Of a stretch of DNA of 64,000 bases, positions 46,919-57,041 are shown one piece after another. How positions within the stretch are numbered: position 1 is the stretch's first letter; the number at the start of each line of letters is the position of its first letter. A program made the position numbers and the translations under genes. This stretch comes from Bog-473 sp963719485 (lineage in GTDB: Bacteria > Actinomycetota > Acidimicrobiia > Acidimicrobiales > RAAP-2), in contig OY970387.1 in NCBI GenBank assembly GCA_963719485.1, positions 1 through 64,000 on the forward strand, written 5' to 3'. The notes under the pieces were generated by a model. That model was given only the letters and a program-made list of their open reading frames with translations. It was not told the DNA's origin and did not search any database.

Positions 46919-47536
46919 ATGGGACAGTTGGAGCAGATCTGGAGCGACGCGGCCGCCGAGGTCCACCAGATTGTGGTCGGCCCGATGGACAACAACGTCT
47001 ACATCCTGCGCTGCCGCCGCACGGGGGACGCCATGCTGATCGACGCCGCCAACGAGCACGAGGAGCTGCTCGAGATCTGCAAGCGGTTGGGCGTGACCCA
47101 GGTGGTCGAGACCCACGGCCACTGGGACCACATCCAGGCCGTGCCCGCCGTGCGCGACGCCGGCATCTCCGTCGCCGTGACCAGCGCCGATGCGGGCATG
47201 CTGCCGAGCTACGACCTGATCCTCGAGGACGACGAGCAGCTCAGCGTGGGCGACCTCCGCCTCAAGACCCTGGCCACCCCCGGCCACACCCCGGGCTCCA
47301 TCTGCTTCGCCGTCGAGGGCACGAACCTCCTGTTCACGGGCGACACGCTGTTTCCCGGCGGCCCTGGCAACACGAAGCCCGCGAACGCCGACTTCGACAC
47401 CATCATTGAGTCCATCGACCGCCGCATCTTCGCCAAGTTCGATCCCGACACCCTGGTCCTGCCCGGCCACGGCACCGCCACCACGGTCGGAAACGAGTCC
47501 CCTCACCTGGCTGAATGGGTCGAGCGAGGCTGGTGA
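46919..47536 (+). CDS. Metallo-beta-lactamase fold hydrolase (glyoxalase II-like)
   Basis: A 205-residue MBL-fold hydrolase. Metal motif THGHWDHI (HxHxDH), then ATPGHTPGSICFAVEG, FTGDTLFPGGPG with the bridging Asp, and LVLPGHGTATTVGNE with the final His. Length and order resemble short actinobacterial glyoxalase-II-like or thioester hydrolases, which lack the C-terminal glutathione-binding domain; mycothiol thioesters are a reasonable but unproven substrate. The ATG is preceded by CTGGGG. It is immediately upstream of, and in the same direction as, the sufC-sufS-sufU genes, with 80 bases between. Confidence 0.85.
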   Translation: MGQLEQIWSDAAAEVHQIVVGPMDNNVYILRCRRTGDAMLIDAANEHEELLEICKRLGVTQVVETHGHWDHIQAVPAVRDAGISVAVTSADAGMLPSYDLILEDDEQLSVGDLRLKTLATPGHTPGSICFAVEGTNLLFTGDTLFPGGPGNTKPANADFDTIIESIDRRIFAKFDPDTLVLPGHGTATTVGNESPHLAEWVERGW

Positions 47537-47593
47537 AGGCCGCCGCGGGGAGTCCGCCGGACCCGTCCCGGCGGGCCGTACCGGAATACCTGA

Positions 47594-47613
47594 CTAAAAC
47601 GGTAAGCTTTTAG
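47594..47613 (+). promoter_or_regulatory. Operator-like inverted repeat at sufC start
   Basis: Perfect arms CTAAAA and TTTTAG separated by eight bases, ending three bases before the sufC ATG. It is a rare A/T-rich island in this DNA, and no ribosome site lies between it and the ATG, so the transcript may be leaderless. A role as repressor site for the sufC-S-U operon is inference. Confidence 0.4.
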
Positions 47614-47616
47614 CCG

Positions 47617-48365
<749 letters not shown>

Positions 48366-48369
<4 letters not shown>

Positions 48370-49640
48370 CGCCCGGACCCGGCGCCTCTGCGGCGTCATC
48401 GGCGGCACCGCTCAACGTCGAGGCGCTGCGCAAGGACTTCCCGCTGTTGACCCGCATGGTGAACGGGCGGCCGATCGTCTATCTCGACGCCGCCGCCTCC
48501 GCCCTGCAGCCCCGGGCCGTGATCGACGCCATGAGCCGCTACTACGAGACGACGCACGCCAACGTGCACCGCGGCGTCTACGCCACCGCCGAGGAGGCCA
48601 CGGCGCTGTACGAGCGGGCCCGGGTGGTGTCGGGTCGCTTCATCGGCGCTCCGGACCCAGCCCACGAGGTGGTCTTCACCAAGAACACGACCGAGTCGCT
48701 CAACCTGGTGGCGCAGTCCTGGGGCCGGGCCAACCTGCGCGCCGGCGACGCCGTGCTCCTGACCGAGATGGAGCACCACGCCAACATCGTGCCCTGGATG
48801 ATCCTCTCCGAGGAGCTGGGCGGCCTCGACCTGCGCTACATCCCGGTCGACGGCGACGGGCGCCTGGTGCTCGACGAACTCGACCGCCTGCTCGACGGCG
48901 TCAAGGTGGTCGGCGTGTCCTGCATGTCGAACGTGCTCGGCACCATCAATCCGGTGCGGCTGATCGCCGATGCGGCGCACGGCGCCGGCGCGGTCGTCGT
49001 GGCCGACGGCGCCCAGCTCGTCCCCCACGCGCCTGTCGACGTGCGCGAGCTCGGCGTCGACTTCATCGCGTTCTCGGCCCACAAGATGATGGGTCCCACG
49101 GGGATCGGCGTCCTGTGGGGCCGCGCCGAGCTGCTCGACGCCATGCCGCCCTTCCTCGGCGGCGGCGGCATGATCCTCGACGTCAAGCTCGACAGCTTCC
49201 GGGCGGCGCCGCCGCCGGCGCGTTTCGAGGCGGGCACGCCACCCATCGCAGAGGCCGTCGGCCTCACCGCGGCCATCCGGTACCTGAACGACATCGGGAT
49301 GGACCGCATCCGGGCCCACGAGCGGGCGCTGACCGACCACGCCCTGGCCCGCCTGGACGAGAAGTTGGGATCCGACGTGCGGGTGTTCGGGCCGCCGGCG
49401 GGCGACGACCGCGGCGGCGTGCTCTCGCTGGCCTACCGCGACGTGCACGCGCACGACCTGGCCCAGGTGCTCGACCAGTTCGGCGTGTGCGTCCGGCCGG
49501 GCCACCACTGCGCCAAGCCGCTGATGCGGCGCCTCGGCGTCCAGGCCACCGCCCGCGCCTCGTTGTCCCTGTTCAGCGACGAGCACGACATCGAGGTGCT
49601 GATCGAAGGATTGCTCGAAGCCGGTAGATTGTTCGGCTAA
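48366..49640 (+). CDS. sufS: Cysteine desulfurase SufS
   Basis: PLP-dependent enzyme that takes sulfur from cysteine as an enzyme-bound persulfide for cluster assembly. The 424-residue chain has VYLDAAASALQPRAVIDAM, HANVHRG, the PLP-binding Lys240 in FSAHKMMGPTG and the persulfide-forming Cys382 in RPGHHCAKPLMRR. The first ~17 residues (Ala/Ser-rich) are an extension before the usual start NVEALRKDFP. It overlaps both neighbours (four bases with sufC, one with sufU). In SufU-containing bacteria, SufU accepts the persulfide sulfur by zinc-ligand exchange, consistent with the next gene. Confidence 0.96.
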
Positions 49641-50158
49641 TGGCCGACCTCGAAGAGCTCTACCGCGAGATCATCCTCGACCACTACCGCTCGCCCCGGA
49701 ACCGCGGAGAGCTGGACTCCCCGCCCGCCCACCGGGTGGAGGGCTTCAACCCTCTGTGCGGCGACGAGGTCGTGGTGTCGATGGTCGTCCAGGACGGCAC
49801 GCTGGCGGATCTGAAGATCGGCGGCTCGGGCTGCTCCATCAGCCAGTCGTCGGCCTCGCTGATGTCGGCCGCCGTGAAGGGCAAGCCGGTCGGCGAGGTG
49901 CGACGCCTCATCTCCACCTTCAAGGGGATGATGTCGATCCACGAGGCGGCCCTGGACCACGACCACAGCGACGACGGCGCCGAGGTGGACGGGTCCGAGG
50001 TGCTGACGGGCGAGCCCGAGGAGATCGACCTCGACAAGCTGGGCGAGCTGGCCGCGCTCCAGGGCGTGGTGAAGTTCCCGGTCCGCATCAAGTGCGCCAC
50101 CCTCAGCTGGAACGCGCTGGCCCAGGGTCTCGACGAGGTGGCGGCCGAAGCTTCGTAA
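49640..50158 (+). CDS. sufU: SufU zinc-dependent sulfurtransferase/scaffold protein
   Basis: Partner of SufS that accepts persulfide sulfur. The 172-residue protein opens LEELYREIILDHYRSPRNRG and has the SufU zinc ligands Cys40 and Asp42 (NPLCGDEV), Cys65 (GSGCSISQSS) and Cys152 (IKCATLSW). Compared with the Bacillus protein (ligands 41, 43, 66, 128) the third-to-fourth spacing is 25 residues longer because of an acidic/His insertion around 105-130 (ALDHDHSDDGAEVDG). The ATG overlaps the sufS stop (TAATG). A stem-loop with T-run follows, ending the operon; no sufT is present. Confidence 0.94.
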   Translation: MADLEELYREIILDHYRSPRNRGELDSPPAHRVEGFNPLCGDEVVVSMVVQDGTLADLKIGGSGCSISQSSASLMSAAVKGKPVGEVRRLISTFKGMMSIHEAALDHDHSDDGAEVDGSEVLTGEPEEIDLDKLGELAALQGVVKFPVRIKCATLSWNALAQGLDEVAAEAS

Positions 50159-50174
50159 GCGCCGGGCGGCGCGA

Positions 50175-50198
50175 GGCCGGGACCCCCGGCCGCCTTTT
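50175..50198 (+). terminator. Rho-independent terminator after sufU
   Basis: GGCCGGG and CCCGGCC form a 7-base GC-only stem with a 3-base loop, followed by GCC and TTTT. It lies 17 bases after the sufU stop and fits an intrinsic terminator for the sufC-S-U transcript. Confidence 0.75.
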
Positions 50199-50204
50199 CC
50201 CAGA

Positions 50205-50226
50205 CTCTAAACAAATCCGTTGAGAG
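50205..50226. repeat. AACAAATC-GTTGAGAG element, copy 2
   Basis: Imperfect palindrome with arms CTCTAAAC and GTTGAGAG around AAATCC, seven bases past the sufU terminator, in the convergent gap before the LCP gene end. Its core matches the element at 42044. No gene starts nearby on either strand. Confidence 0.4.
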
Positions 50227-50339
50227 TTGGCGGTCTCAAGGGGTCATCGCAATCGAGGCGGATTCGAGCGGCCTTCGCAATGGCACTGCAAGGGGTGACC
50301 GCACGGCGCCACACCGGCCCCCCTCTGCGTGCGGAAAGC

Positions 50340-51725
50340 TCAGCTCGGGGAGCAGGTCGTCGGATTGAAGGACGGCGGCGGGACCGTCGTCGTGGTGGTG
50401 GGAGCGGTCCCGGACCCGCCCGCCGGCGTTCCCCCGCTCGCTGGCGGCACGGTGGTCGGCGTGATGTCGGGGGGAGGGTTCGGATTGCCCTCGGCGTCGG
50501 GGGGCGGGTTGGTCGGCGCCACGAGGTCGGAGCCGAAGATGTTCACCAGCATCTGCTGCGCCTCCGGCTGCTGGACCGTCAGCACGTCGCCGAGGTCGCC
50601 GAACCCGTTGGCCGCCTCGGTCGGCAGGGTCTGCCCCTGCAGGTTGGTCGGGTCGAACGAGTGATAGGTGAGGGCCAGCCCGATCAGCTGGTTGAAGCCG
50701 AAGCTGTCGTCGATGGTGACACCCTCGTGGACCGAACCGATGAAGGCGTTGACCGTGAGCGGGTTCACCTTCGACTTGGCCGCTGCGATCAGCGACTTGA
50801 GGAACACGTCCTGGCGCTGGATCCGCCCGAAGTCGCTCGTCCCGTCCGTGTGCCAGTAGCCGTCCGTGTAGTACTCGTAATGGCGGGCCCGGGCCACGGC
50901 GAGCGCCTGCGCCCCGTTCAGCAGTTGGCAGCCCGGCGTCGTGATGTTGAGACCCGAAAAGGCGTCCTTGGCCGGGTAGGGGAAGTCGAGGTAGACGCCG
51001 CCGAGGGCCTGGACGGAGTCCTGGAAGCCCGAGAAGTCGACCTGCACGACGTGGTTGATGGGGATGCCGAGATTGGCCGTGATCGTCTTGACCAGCTGGT
51101 TGGCGCCGGAGTTGTAGGAAGAGTTGATGCGGTTGTAGGTGCCGAACTGCGCGACGTCCGGCGGGAGCATGGAGACAACGGTGTCGCGCGGGATGGAGAC
51201 GATCTGGATCTGCTTGGTCGACGGCGTCACCCGCCACAGCTGCACGACGTCGCTGCGCTGCCCGGTGACCAGAGAGGAGGAACCGAACGCCTGCGCGGCC
51301 TGGCTCGACTCACCGACCCGGGTGTCCGAGCCGATCACGAGGATGGTGAAGGGCGCACCGCTCGCCGCGGCCACCTCGTCACTGATGTGGACCTTGTTGA
51401 TCTGGTTGTAGCGGTACCAGAGGTAGCCGTAGCCGCCGCCCACGACGGCGACCCCGAGCACGAGCAGCGCGCAGAGTGCGACAACCGTCTTCTTGCCCGC
51501 GCTCCAGCGGGGCTTCCCGCTGCGCCGCATCTTGGACCGGCCCCGCTCGGAGTCGATGCGTGCTCCCAGGGCCTTCAGGCCGGACTCGTTGGCCACGCTC
51601 TCGCCGTCGGGCCCGGAGCGCATCTGCCGTCCGAGCGCGGCCAACCCGTCTTGGTTCGCGTGCCTGCCGCGGCGCTTTTCGGGTGAGCGATCCGACCCGT
51701 CGCCCGTTGGACGACCGTTCGCCAT
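50340..51725 (-). CDS. LytR-CpsA-Psr (LCP) family phosphotransferase
   Basis: Membrane-anchored enzyme that transfers polyprenyl-linked glycopolymers onto peptidoglycan. The 461-residue protein has a basic ~80-residue cytoplasmic tail, one membrane helix (VVALCALLVLGVAVVGGGYG) and the LCP domain: ILVIGSDTRVGE, RSDVVQLWRVTP with IVSIPRDTVV, YNRINSSYNSG and HYEYYTDG...DFGRIQRQD, which carries the conserved Arg/Asp residues. The C-terminal ~60 residues are a Pro/Thr-rich wall-spanning tail. ATG 51725 is preferred over an upstream TTG. It follows sufC2 by 81 bases. Acceptor polymer (arabinogalactan-like or other) unknown. Confidence 0.93.
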   Translation of the reverse strand: MANGRPTGDGSDRSPEKRRGRHANQDGLAALGRQMRSGPDGESVANESGLKALGARIDSERGRSKMRRSGKPRWSAGKKTVVALCALLVLGVAVVGGGYGYLWYRYNQINKVHISDEVAAASGAPFTILVIGSDTRVGESSQAAQAFGSSSLVTGQRSDVVQLWRVTPSTKQIQIVSIPRDTVVSMLPPDVAQFGTYNRINSSYNSGANQLVKTITANLGIPINHVVQVDFSGFQDSVQALGGVYLDFPYPAKDAFSGLNITTPGCQLLNGAQALAVARARHYEYYTDGYWHTDGTSDFGRIQRQDVFLKSLIAAAKSKVNPLTVNAFIGSVHEGVTIDDSFGFNQLIGLALTYHSFDPTNLQGQTLPTEAANGFGDLGDVLTVQQPEAQQMLVNIFGSDLVAPTNPPPDAEGNPNPPPDITPTTVPPASGGTPAGGSGTAPTTTTTVPPPSFNPTTCSPS

Positions 51726-51806
51726 GGACAAGAACGGTACCAAGCACCGTTGCGCAGGTGGCGGCAGGTGGTGTGCGGGTGGGTCCCGCTCGCCGGCCGC
51801 CGCCGA

Positions 51807-52564
<758 letters not shown>

Positions 52565-52568
<4 letters not shown>

Positions 52569-52883
52569 GGCAGCACCACCGAGACGGTGTCGTGGTCGAC
52601 CTCGACGTCGTAGACAGCGACGGGCTGTGTCGCGGGCAGCGAGCAGGGCTTGCCGGTCACCAGGTCGAACGTGCTGCCGTGTCGGGGGCACTCGATCTCG
52701 CATTCCTCGACCCACACCTCGCCCTCGGCCAGCGAGTAGTCCTCGTGGCTGCACTCGTCGTCGAGCGCGTAGAACGAATCGCCGATGCGCACCGAGCGCG
52801 ATGCGGCGGCCGGACACGTCGAAGCGCCGCGCTTCGCCGGAAGCCAGGTCGTCGGGCGCACAGAGCGCCACGGTCTCAGACAC
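52565..52883 (-). pseudogene. SUF-linked Rieske 2Fe-2S ferredoxin with single-base frameshift
   Basis: Small Rieske protein commonly found between sufD and sufC in actinobacteria. The first ~30 codons from GTG 52883 (VSETVALCAPDD to RRIAL) and the rest (VRIGDSFYALDDECSHEDY) are in different frames. An extra G in the coding strand (plus-strand CC at 52792-52793) causes the shift; removing it joins RRIAL to VRIGDSF. The cluster ligands are intact downstream: Cys and His in DECSHED and Cys and His in IECPRHGSTFD. As it stands, the first frame reads on in frame with sufC2. Start overlaps the sufD end by eight bases. Confidence 0.85.
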
Positions 52884-54195
52884 CGGCGGGCAGGGCTCGG
52901 CCGCCCAACGCGACGTCGAGACGGTCGTGCACCTCACGCTGGAGGAACGGGACCACTTCGGGGACGGGAGACCGCTCGATGATGGCGTCGAAGAAGCCAC
53001 GGACGATGAGCCCCTCGGCGATCTCGGGCACCACGCCGCGTGACTCGATGTAGTAGCGCTGGTCCTCGTCGATCGGCCCCACCGTCGACGCGTGGGAGCA
53101 CCGCACGTCGTTCTCAAGGATGTCGAGGTTCGGCACGGAGTCGGCGTGCGCACCCTCGTCGAGCACGAGGTTGTGGTTGGTCTGGCGCGCGTCGCTGCGC
53201 ACCGCCCCACGGTGGACCCGGATCAACCCGCTGTAGACGGAGCGCGACGTCCCGGCGACGGCACCCTGGCACAGCAGCTCGCTCGTCGTCCGCGGCGCGA
53301 CGTGGTCCTGCAGGGTGCGGATGTCGTGCACCTGGGTCTGGTCGCCGAGATAGGCCGAGAGGATCTCGCTGCGGGCGTCCCGTCCCTCGACCGAGACGTC
53401 AGCGCGGACCCGGTCGTAGGCGGCACCGAGGCCGACGGTGAAGGTGCGCAGTACCGAGGTTCCCCCGCCGCGGGCGGCCAGGCGGGCGATCGACCAGGCC
53501 GACGTGCCGAGGATCTGCAGCGACACGTACGAGAGCGACGCGCCGTCGGCCGCGGCCAACTCGGTGACCGGCACCACGAGGGTGCGGTCCGTCCCTTCGG
53601 CCCCCGCGAAGACCTCGACGACGGACAGGCGAGATCCGGCTCCGGTGCGCACGCACGTGCGGGGAAAGGCTGACGCGCCGTCGCACCAGTGCACGATGAG
53701 CACCGGCGCGCCCACGTCCACACCGTCGGGCACGTCGACGAACACGGGGTCGGGCGCGAACGCGTCGTTGAGTCGCACCAGGGCGTCGCCACCGTCCAGG
53801 ACGGCGCCGAGCATGGCGGACGACCCCGCCACGTCGTCGGCCCGCCCAAAGGTGAATCCCTCCGCCGTCGGGCCGGGTGTCGTGAAGGCGCCGGCCCGGC
53901 CGTTGTGCACGAGGACGCTTCCGGCGATCGGGCCGAGGGCCGTCGTCAGCGCGGCCAGCAGCTGGTCGCCTGCGGGAGCCGGCCCGTCGTTCGTCGGGGG
54001 GGCGAAGTCGTCGAGGGCCAGGGCGTTGATCGGCGAGTAGCGCCAGACCTCTTCGCTCTCCGAGGGCATCGGGCACGACGCGAACGCCTCGTAGGCGGCG
54101 GCCCGACGGCCGCGCAGCCAGTCCGGTCCGGTCAGGCCCGCGGAGGCCTCGGCGGTGAAGGTGTGGGGGGTCACGTCCTCTTTCGGGATCGCCAA
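52876..54195 (-). CDS. sufD: SUF assembly scaffold subunit SufD
   Basis: Beta-helix scaffold partner of SufB in the SufBC2D complex. The 439-residue protein has a helical N-terminal region (GPDWLRGRRAAAYEAFASCP, EVWRYSPINAL) and a beta-helical core; the C-terminus holds SHASTVGPIDEDQRYYIESR, with His368 matching the SufD His that faces the SufB Cys at the cluster-building interface. The TTG start at 54195 has no clear ribosome site; a GTG at 54174 is an alternative. It heads the sufD-Rieske-sufC2 unit and is separated from sufB by a divergent crotonase gene and a small Cys-rich gene. Confidence 0.93.
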   Translation of the reverse strand: MAIPKEDVTPHTFTAEASAGLTGPDWLRGRRAAAYEAFASCPMPSESEEVWRYSPINALALDDFAPPTNDGPAPAGDQLLAALTTALGPIAGSVLVHNGRAGAFTTPGPTAEGFTFGRADDVAGSSAMLGAVLDGGDALVRLNDAFAPDPVFVDVPDGVDVGAPVLIVHWCDGASAFPRTCVRTGAGSRLSVVEVFAGAEGTDRTLVVPVTELAAADGASLSYVSLQILGTSAWSIARLAARGGGTSVLRTFTVGLGAAYDRVRADVSVEGRDARSEILSAYLGDQTQVHDIRTLQDHVAPRTTSELLCQGAVAGTSRSVYSGLIRVHRGAVRSDARQTNHNLVLDEGAHADSVPNLDILENDVRCSHASTVGPIDEDQRYYIESRGVVPEIAEGLIVRGFFDAIIERSPVPEVVPFLQREVHDRLDVALGGRALPAGV

Positions 54196-54258
54196 TGTGG
54201 CCCATGCACTCTACTGGTCCCCACTGGCCTCCCCACCAGGCGCATTAGCCTTCAGGGC

Positions 54259-55121
54259 ATGGGAGAGATCGTCGCTTTCGAGTCACCGGTGCTCCGCATC
54301 GAGCACCACGAGACAGAGGCCGTGGCCACCTTGTGGCTGGACCGGCCCGAGGCCCGCAACGCCAGGGGGTGGACCTCTGGCGGGACCTGCCCCGGGCCAT
54401 GGACGTGCTGTCCACGGCCACGGCGGTGCGGGCCGTCGTCATCGCCGCCCAGGGGCCCCACTTCTCGGTCGGACTGGACCTCAAGGCCATGGGGGGCATG
54501 CTCAGCGGCGGCGGCGGGGATGCGGGCGGCGACTCGTCTCGCCCCTCCATGGCGGCGCGGGCCAGGTCCGCCCGCGCCGACGTCCTCCGGCTCCAGGAGT
54601 CCGTGACCGCGGTGGCGCGCAGCCCCAAGCCGGTCATCGCGGCCGTCCACGGCTACTGCATCGGCGGTGGCGTGGACCTCATCGCCGCCTGCGACATCCG
54701 CCTCGCGTCGGCGGACGCCGTGTTCTCGGTGCGCGAGGCCAAGATCGCCATCGTGGCCGACCTCGGCAGCCTGCAGCGGCTGCCCGCCATCATCGGCGCG
54801 GGACACCTGGCCGAACTGGCCTTCACCGGCAAGGACATCAGCGCCGAGCGGGCCAAGGAGATCGGGCTGGTCAACGACGTGGCGGCCGACGCCGAGGGGG
54901 TGCAGAAGGCGGCGCACGCGCTGGCGGCGGAGATCGCGGCCAACTCCCCCATCGCGGTGCAGGGCACCAAGGCCGTGCTGGCCGCCAACGAGGGCCGGAC
55001 CGTCGCCGAGGGCCTCGACTACGTGGCCACCTGGAACGCCGGCATGCTGGCCTCCGACGACCTGACCGAGGCCGTCACCGCCTTCATGGAGAAGCGGCCG
55101 CCGAAGTTCACCGGCCGCTAG
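54259..55121 (+). pseudogene. Crotonase family protein (dienoyl-CoA isomerase-like) with single-base frameshift
   Basis: Enoyl-CoA hydratase/isomerase family. The first 34 codons (MGEIVAFESPVLRIEHHE to DRPEARNA) are in one frame, the remaining ~252 (VDLWRDLPRAMDVL onward) in another. A missing T after the A at 54364 explains it: ATG GGG GTG would give NAMGVDLW. The second part contains the oxyanion loops FSVGLDLKAM and HGYCIGGGVDL and the segment REAKIAIVADLGSLQRLP, whose Glu and Asp match delta3,5-delta2,4-dienoyl-CoA isomerases (ECH1). It interrupts the suf genes and is divergent from sufD. Either a consensus error or true inactivation. Confidence 0.85.
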
Positions 55122-55133
55122 GCCGGCGCCGCC

Positions 55134-55478
55134 TCAGCGCTTGCGGCGCCACCAGCGGTTGGCGGAGCGGTCGCGCCGCGCGTCCTCGGCCCGGACCTCG
55201 TCGAGTACGTCGGGGGCGACGCCGTTCACGATGTCCTCGGCCGAGCCGAGCAGCTCGGCCACGTCCGCGCCTCCCGCACCCGGCTCCTCCTCGAGGGCGG
55301 GCTCCACCAGGCTCCCGTGCACCCAGCCCACGTCGGCCATGCGCCGGTGGTACGACGGGCAGTTCTCCGGGCAGCGCCACGGCGCCTCGGGGGCCAGGTC
55401 GAGCACGCAGAAGCGGGCGGCCTCGCCCGAGGCATAGGTCCGGCTCTGGAAGTGGACGCATTCCTCGCGCATCGGCAC
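55134..55478 (-). CDS. Small four-cysteine protein in the suf locus
   Basis: A 114-residue protein with no family I recognise. All four cysteines are in the N-terminal third: Cys7 (REECVHF), Cys24 (ARFCVLD), Cys36 and Cys40 (WRCPENCPSYH), spacing C-x16-C-x11-C-x3-C with nearby His9 and His44, which suggests a metal or iron-sulfur site. The rest is acidic, ending in a basic RRDRSANRWWRRKR tail. It lies immediately downstream of sufB on the same strand (39 bases). GTG 55478 or ATG 55472 may be the start. A role in cluster assembly or as an apo-protein is inference from place and cysteines only. Confidence 0.7.
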   Translation of the reverse strand: MPMREECVHFQSRTYASGEAARFCVLDLAPEAPWRCPENCPSYHRRMADVGWVHGSLVEPALEEEPGAGGADVAELLGSAEDIVNGVAPDVLDEVRAEDARRDRSANRWWRRKR

Positions 55479-55517
55479 CGCTCTATGGTGCCACGCCGCA
55501 GGCGGGGTTGCGCGGGC

Positions 55518-56918
55518 TCAGCCGACCGAGCCTTCCATCTGCAATTCGATGAGGCGGCTCCACTCCACCGCGTACTCCATCGGCAGGGTGCGGGTCACCG
55601 GCTCGATGAAGCCGTTAACGATCATGCCCATGGCCTGCTGCTCGGACAGCCCCCGGCTCATCAGGTAGAAGAGCTGGTCGTCGCCCACCTTCGAGACGGT
55701 GGCCTCGTGGCCGATGCGGGCGCTGCGCTCGCCGACCTCCATGTAGGGCTTGGTCTCGGAGATGGACTCGTCGTCGAGGAGGAGGGCGTCGCAGCGAACG
55801 AAGGACTTGGCGCCGTACGCCTCGGGGTCCACGTGCACCTTGCCCCGGTAGGTGGTGATGCCGCCGTCCTTGGAGATCGACTTCGACACGATGGTCGACG
55901 TCGTCTCGGGCGCGATGTGGAACATCTTGGCGCCGGCGTCCTGGTGCTGGCCCGCGCCGGCGTAGGCGACGGAGAGGACTTCGCCGCTCGCCTTCGGCCC
56001 CATCAGGTACACCGAGGGGTACTTCATGGTCAGCCGAGAGCCGATGTTGCCGTCGATCCACTCGACGTGTGCCTCGGCCTCGGCCCGGGCCCGCTTCGTG
56101 ACCAGGTTGTAGACGTTGGTGGACCAGTTCTGGATGGTCGTGTACGTGATGCGCGACCCGGGCAGGGCGACCAGCTCGACGACTGCCGAGTGCAGGGAGT
56201 CGGTCGAGTAGACGGGGGCCGAGCAGCCCTCGATGTAGTGCACCTGCGAACCCTCGTCGGCAATGATCAGCGTGCGCTCGAACTGGCCCATGTTCTCGGC
56301 GTTGATCCGGAAGTAGGCCTGTAGCGGCATGTCCACCTTGACGCCCGGCGGGACGTAGATGAAGGAGCCCCCCGACCACACCGCCGAATTGAGCGCGGCG
56401 AACTTGTTGTCGTTCGGCGGGATGATCTTGCCGAACCACTTGCGCACGAGCTCGGGGTACTCGCGTACCGCCGTGTCCATGTCGCAGAAGAAGACGCCCT
56501 GCTCCTCGAGGTCCTCACGGTTGCGGTGGAAGACGACTTCGCTTTCATACTGGGCGGTGACGCCCGAGAGGTACTTGCGCTCGGCCTCGGGGATGCCCAG
56601 CTTCTCGTAGGTGTTCTTGATGGCGTCGGGGAGGTCCTCCCACTTGTCCACCTGCCCGCCGGTCGGCTTGATGTAATAGAAGATGTCGTCGAAGTCGAGG
56701 TTCGGCATCTGCGTGGCGAACCAGGGAGCCATCGGCTTGCGCTCGAAGTGCTTGAGGGCGCGGAGCCGGAAGTCCCGCATCCACTGCGGCTCGTTCTTCA
56801 TCTCCGACATCTCGCGCACGATCGACTCGTTCAAGCCCTTCTTGGGCTTGAAGACGTAGTCCTCGGCGTCGCTCCACCCGAGCTGGTACCGCCCGAGGTC
56901 GAGATCCGTGGTGGCCAT
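55518..56918 (-). CDS. sufB: SUF assembly scaffold subunit SufB
   Basis: Main scaffold on which iron-sulfur clusters are built. The 466-residue chain shows KGLNESIVREMSEMKNEPQW, the beta-helix segment EGCSAPVYSTDSLHSAVVE, SKSISKDGGITTYRGKV and FVRCDALLLDDES with Cys376 at the position of the assembly Cys of E. coli SufB, then YLMSRGLSEQQAMGMIVNGF. The ATG has CAGGAG about six bases upstream. The leader carries a GGGGAA/TTCCCC palindrome. It is followed by the four-Cys gene rather than by sufD, unlike the usual sufB-sufD-sufC order. Confidence 0.97.
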   Translation of the reverse strand: MATTDLDLGRYQLGWSDAEDYVFKPKKGLNESIVREMSEMKNEPQWMRDFRLRALKHFERKPMAPWFATQMPNLDFDDIFYYIKPTGGQVDKWEDLPDAIKNTYEKLGIPEAERKYLSGVTAQYESEVVFHRNREDLEEQGVFFCDMDTAVREYPELVRKWFGKIIPPNDNKFAALNSAVWSGGSFIYVPPGVKVDMPLQAYFRINAENMGQFERTLIIADEGSQVHYIEGCSAPVYSTDSLHSAVVELVALPGSRITYTTIQNWSTNVYNLVTKRARAEAEAHVEWIDGNIGSRLTMKYPSVYLMGPKASGEVLSVAYAGAGQHQDAGAKMFHIAPETTSTIVSKSISKDGGITTYRGKVHVDPEAYGAKSFVRCDALLLDDESISETKPYMEVGERSARIGHEATVSKVGDDQLFYLMSRGLSEQQAMGMIVNGFIEPVTRTLPMEYAVEWSRLIELQMEGSVG

Positions 56919-56942
56919 GCGGCTCCTGAGGTCGGAGGAAAG

Positions 56943-56955
56943 GGGGAATTTCCCC
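56943..56955 (-). promoter_or_regulatory. Palindrome in the sufB leader
   Basis: GGGGAA and TTCCCC flank a single base, 25 to 37 bases upstream of the sufB ATG. A TTGTTA/TACTAT-like stretch lies just further upstream, so the palindrome could overlap the promoter or transcript start. It does not match the inverted repeat before sufC. Confidence 0.35.
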
Positions 56956-57041
56956 TACAGAGATAGTAACAACTACCCGGGCCAGCCGAAACGTCGTCGG
57001 CGACACACCGGCGTGTCGCCAGGTGGCAGGCTCTGCATCCT

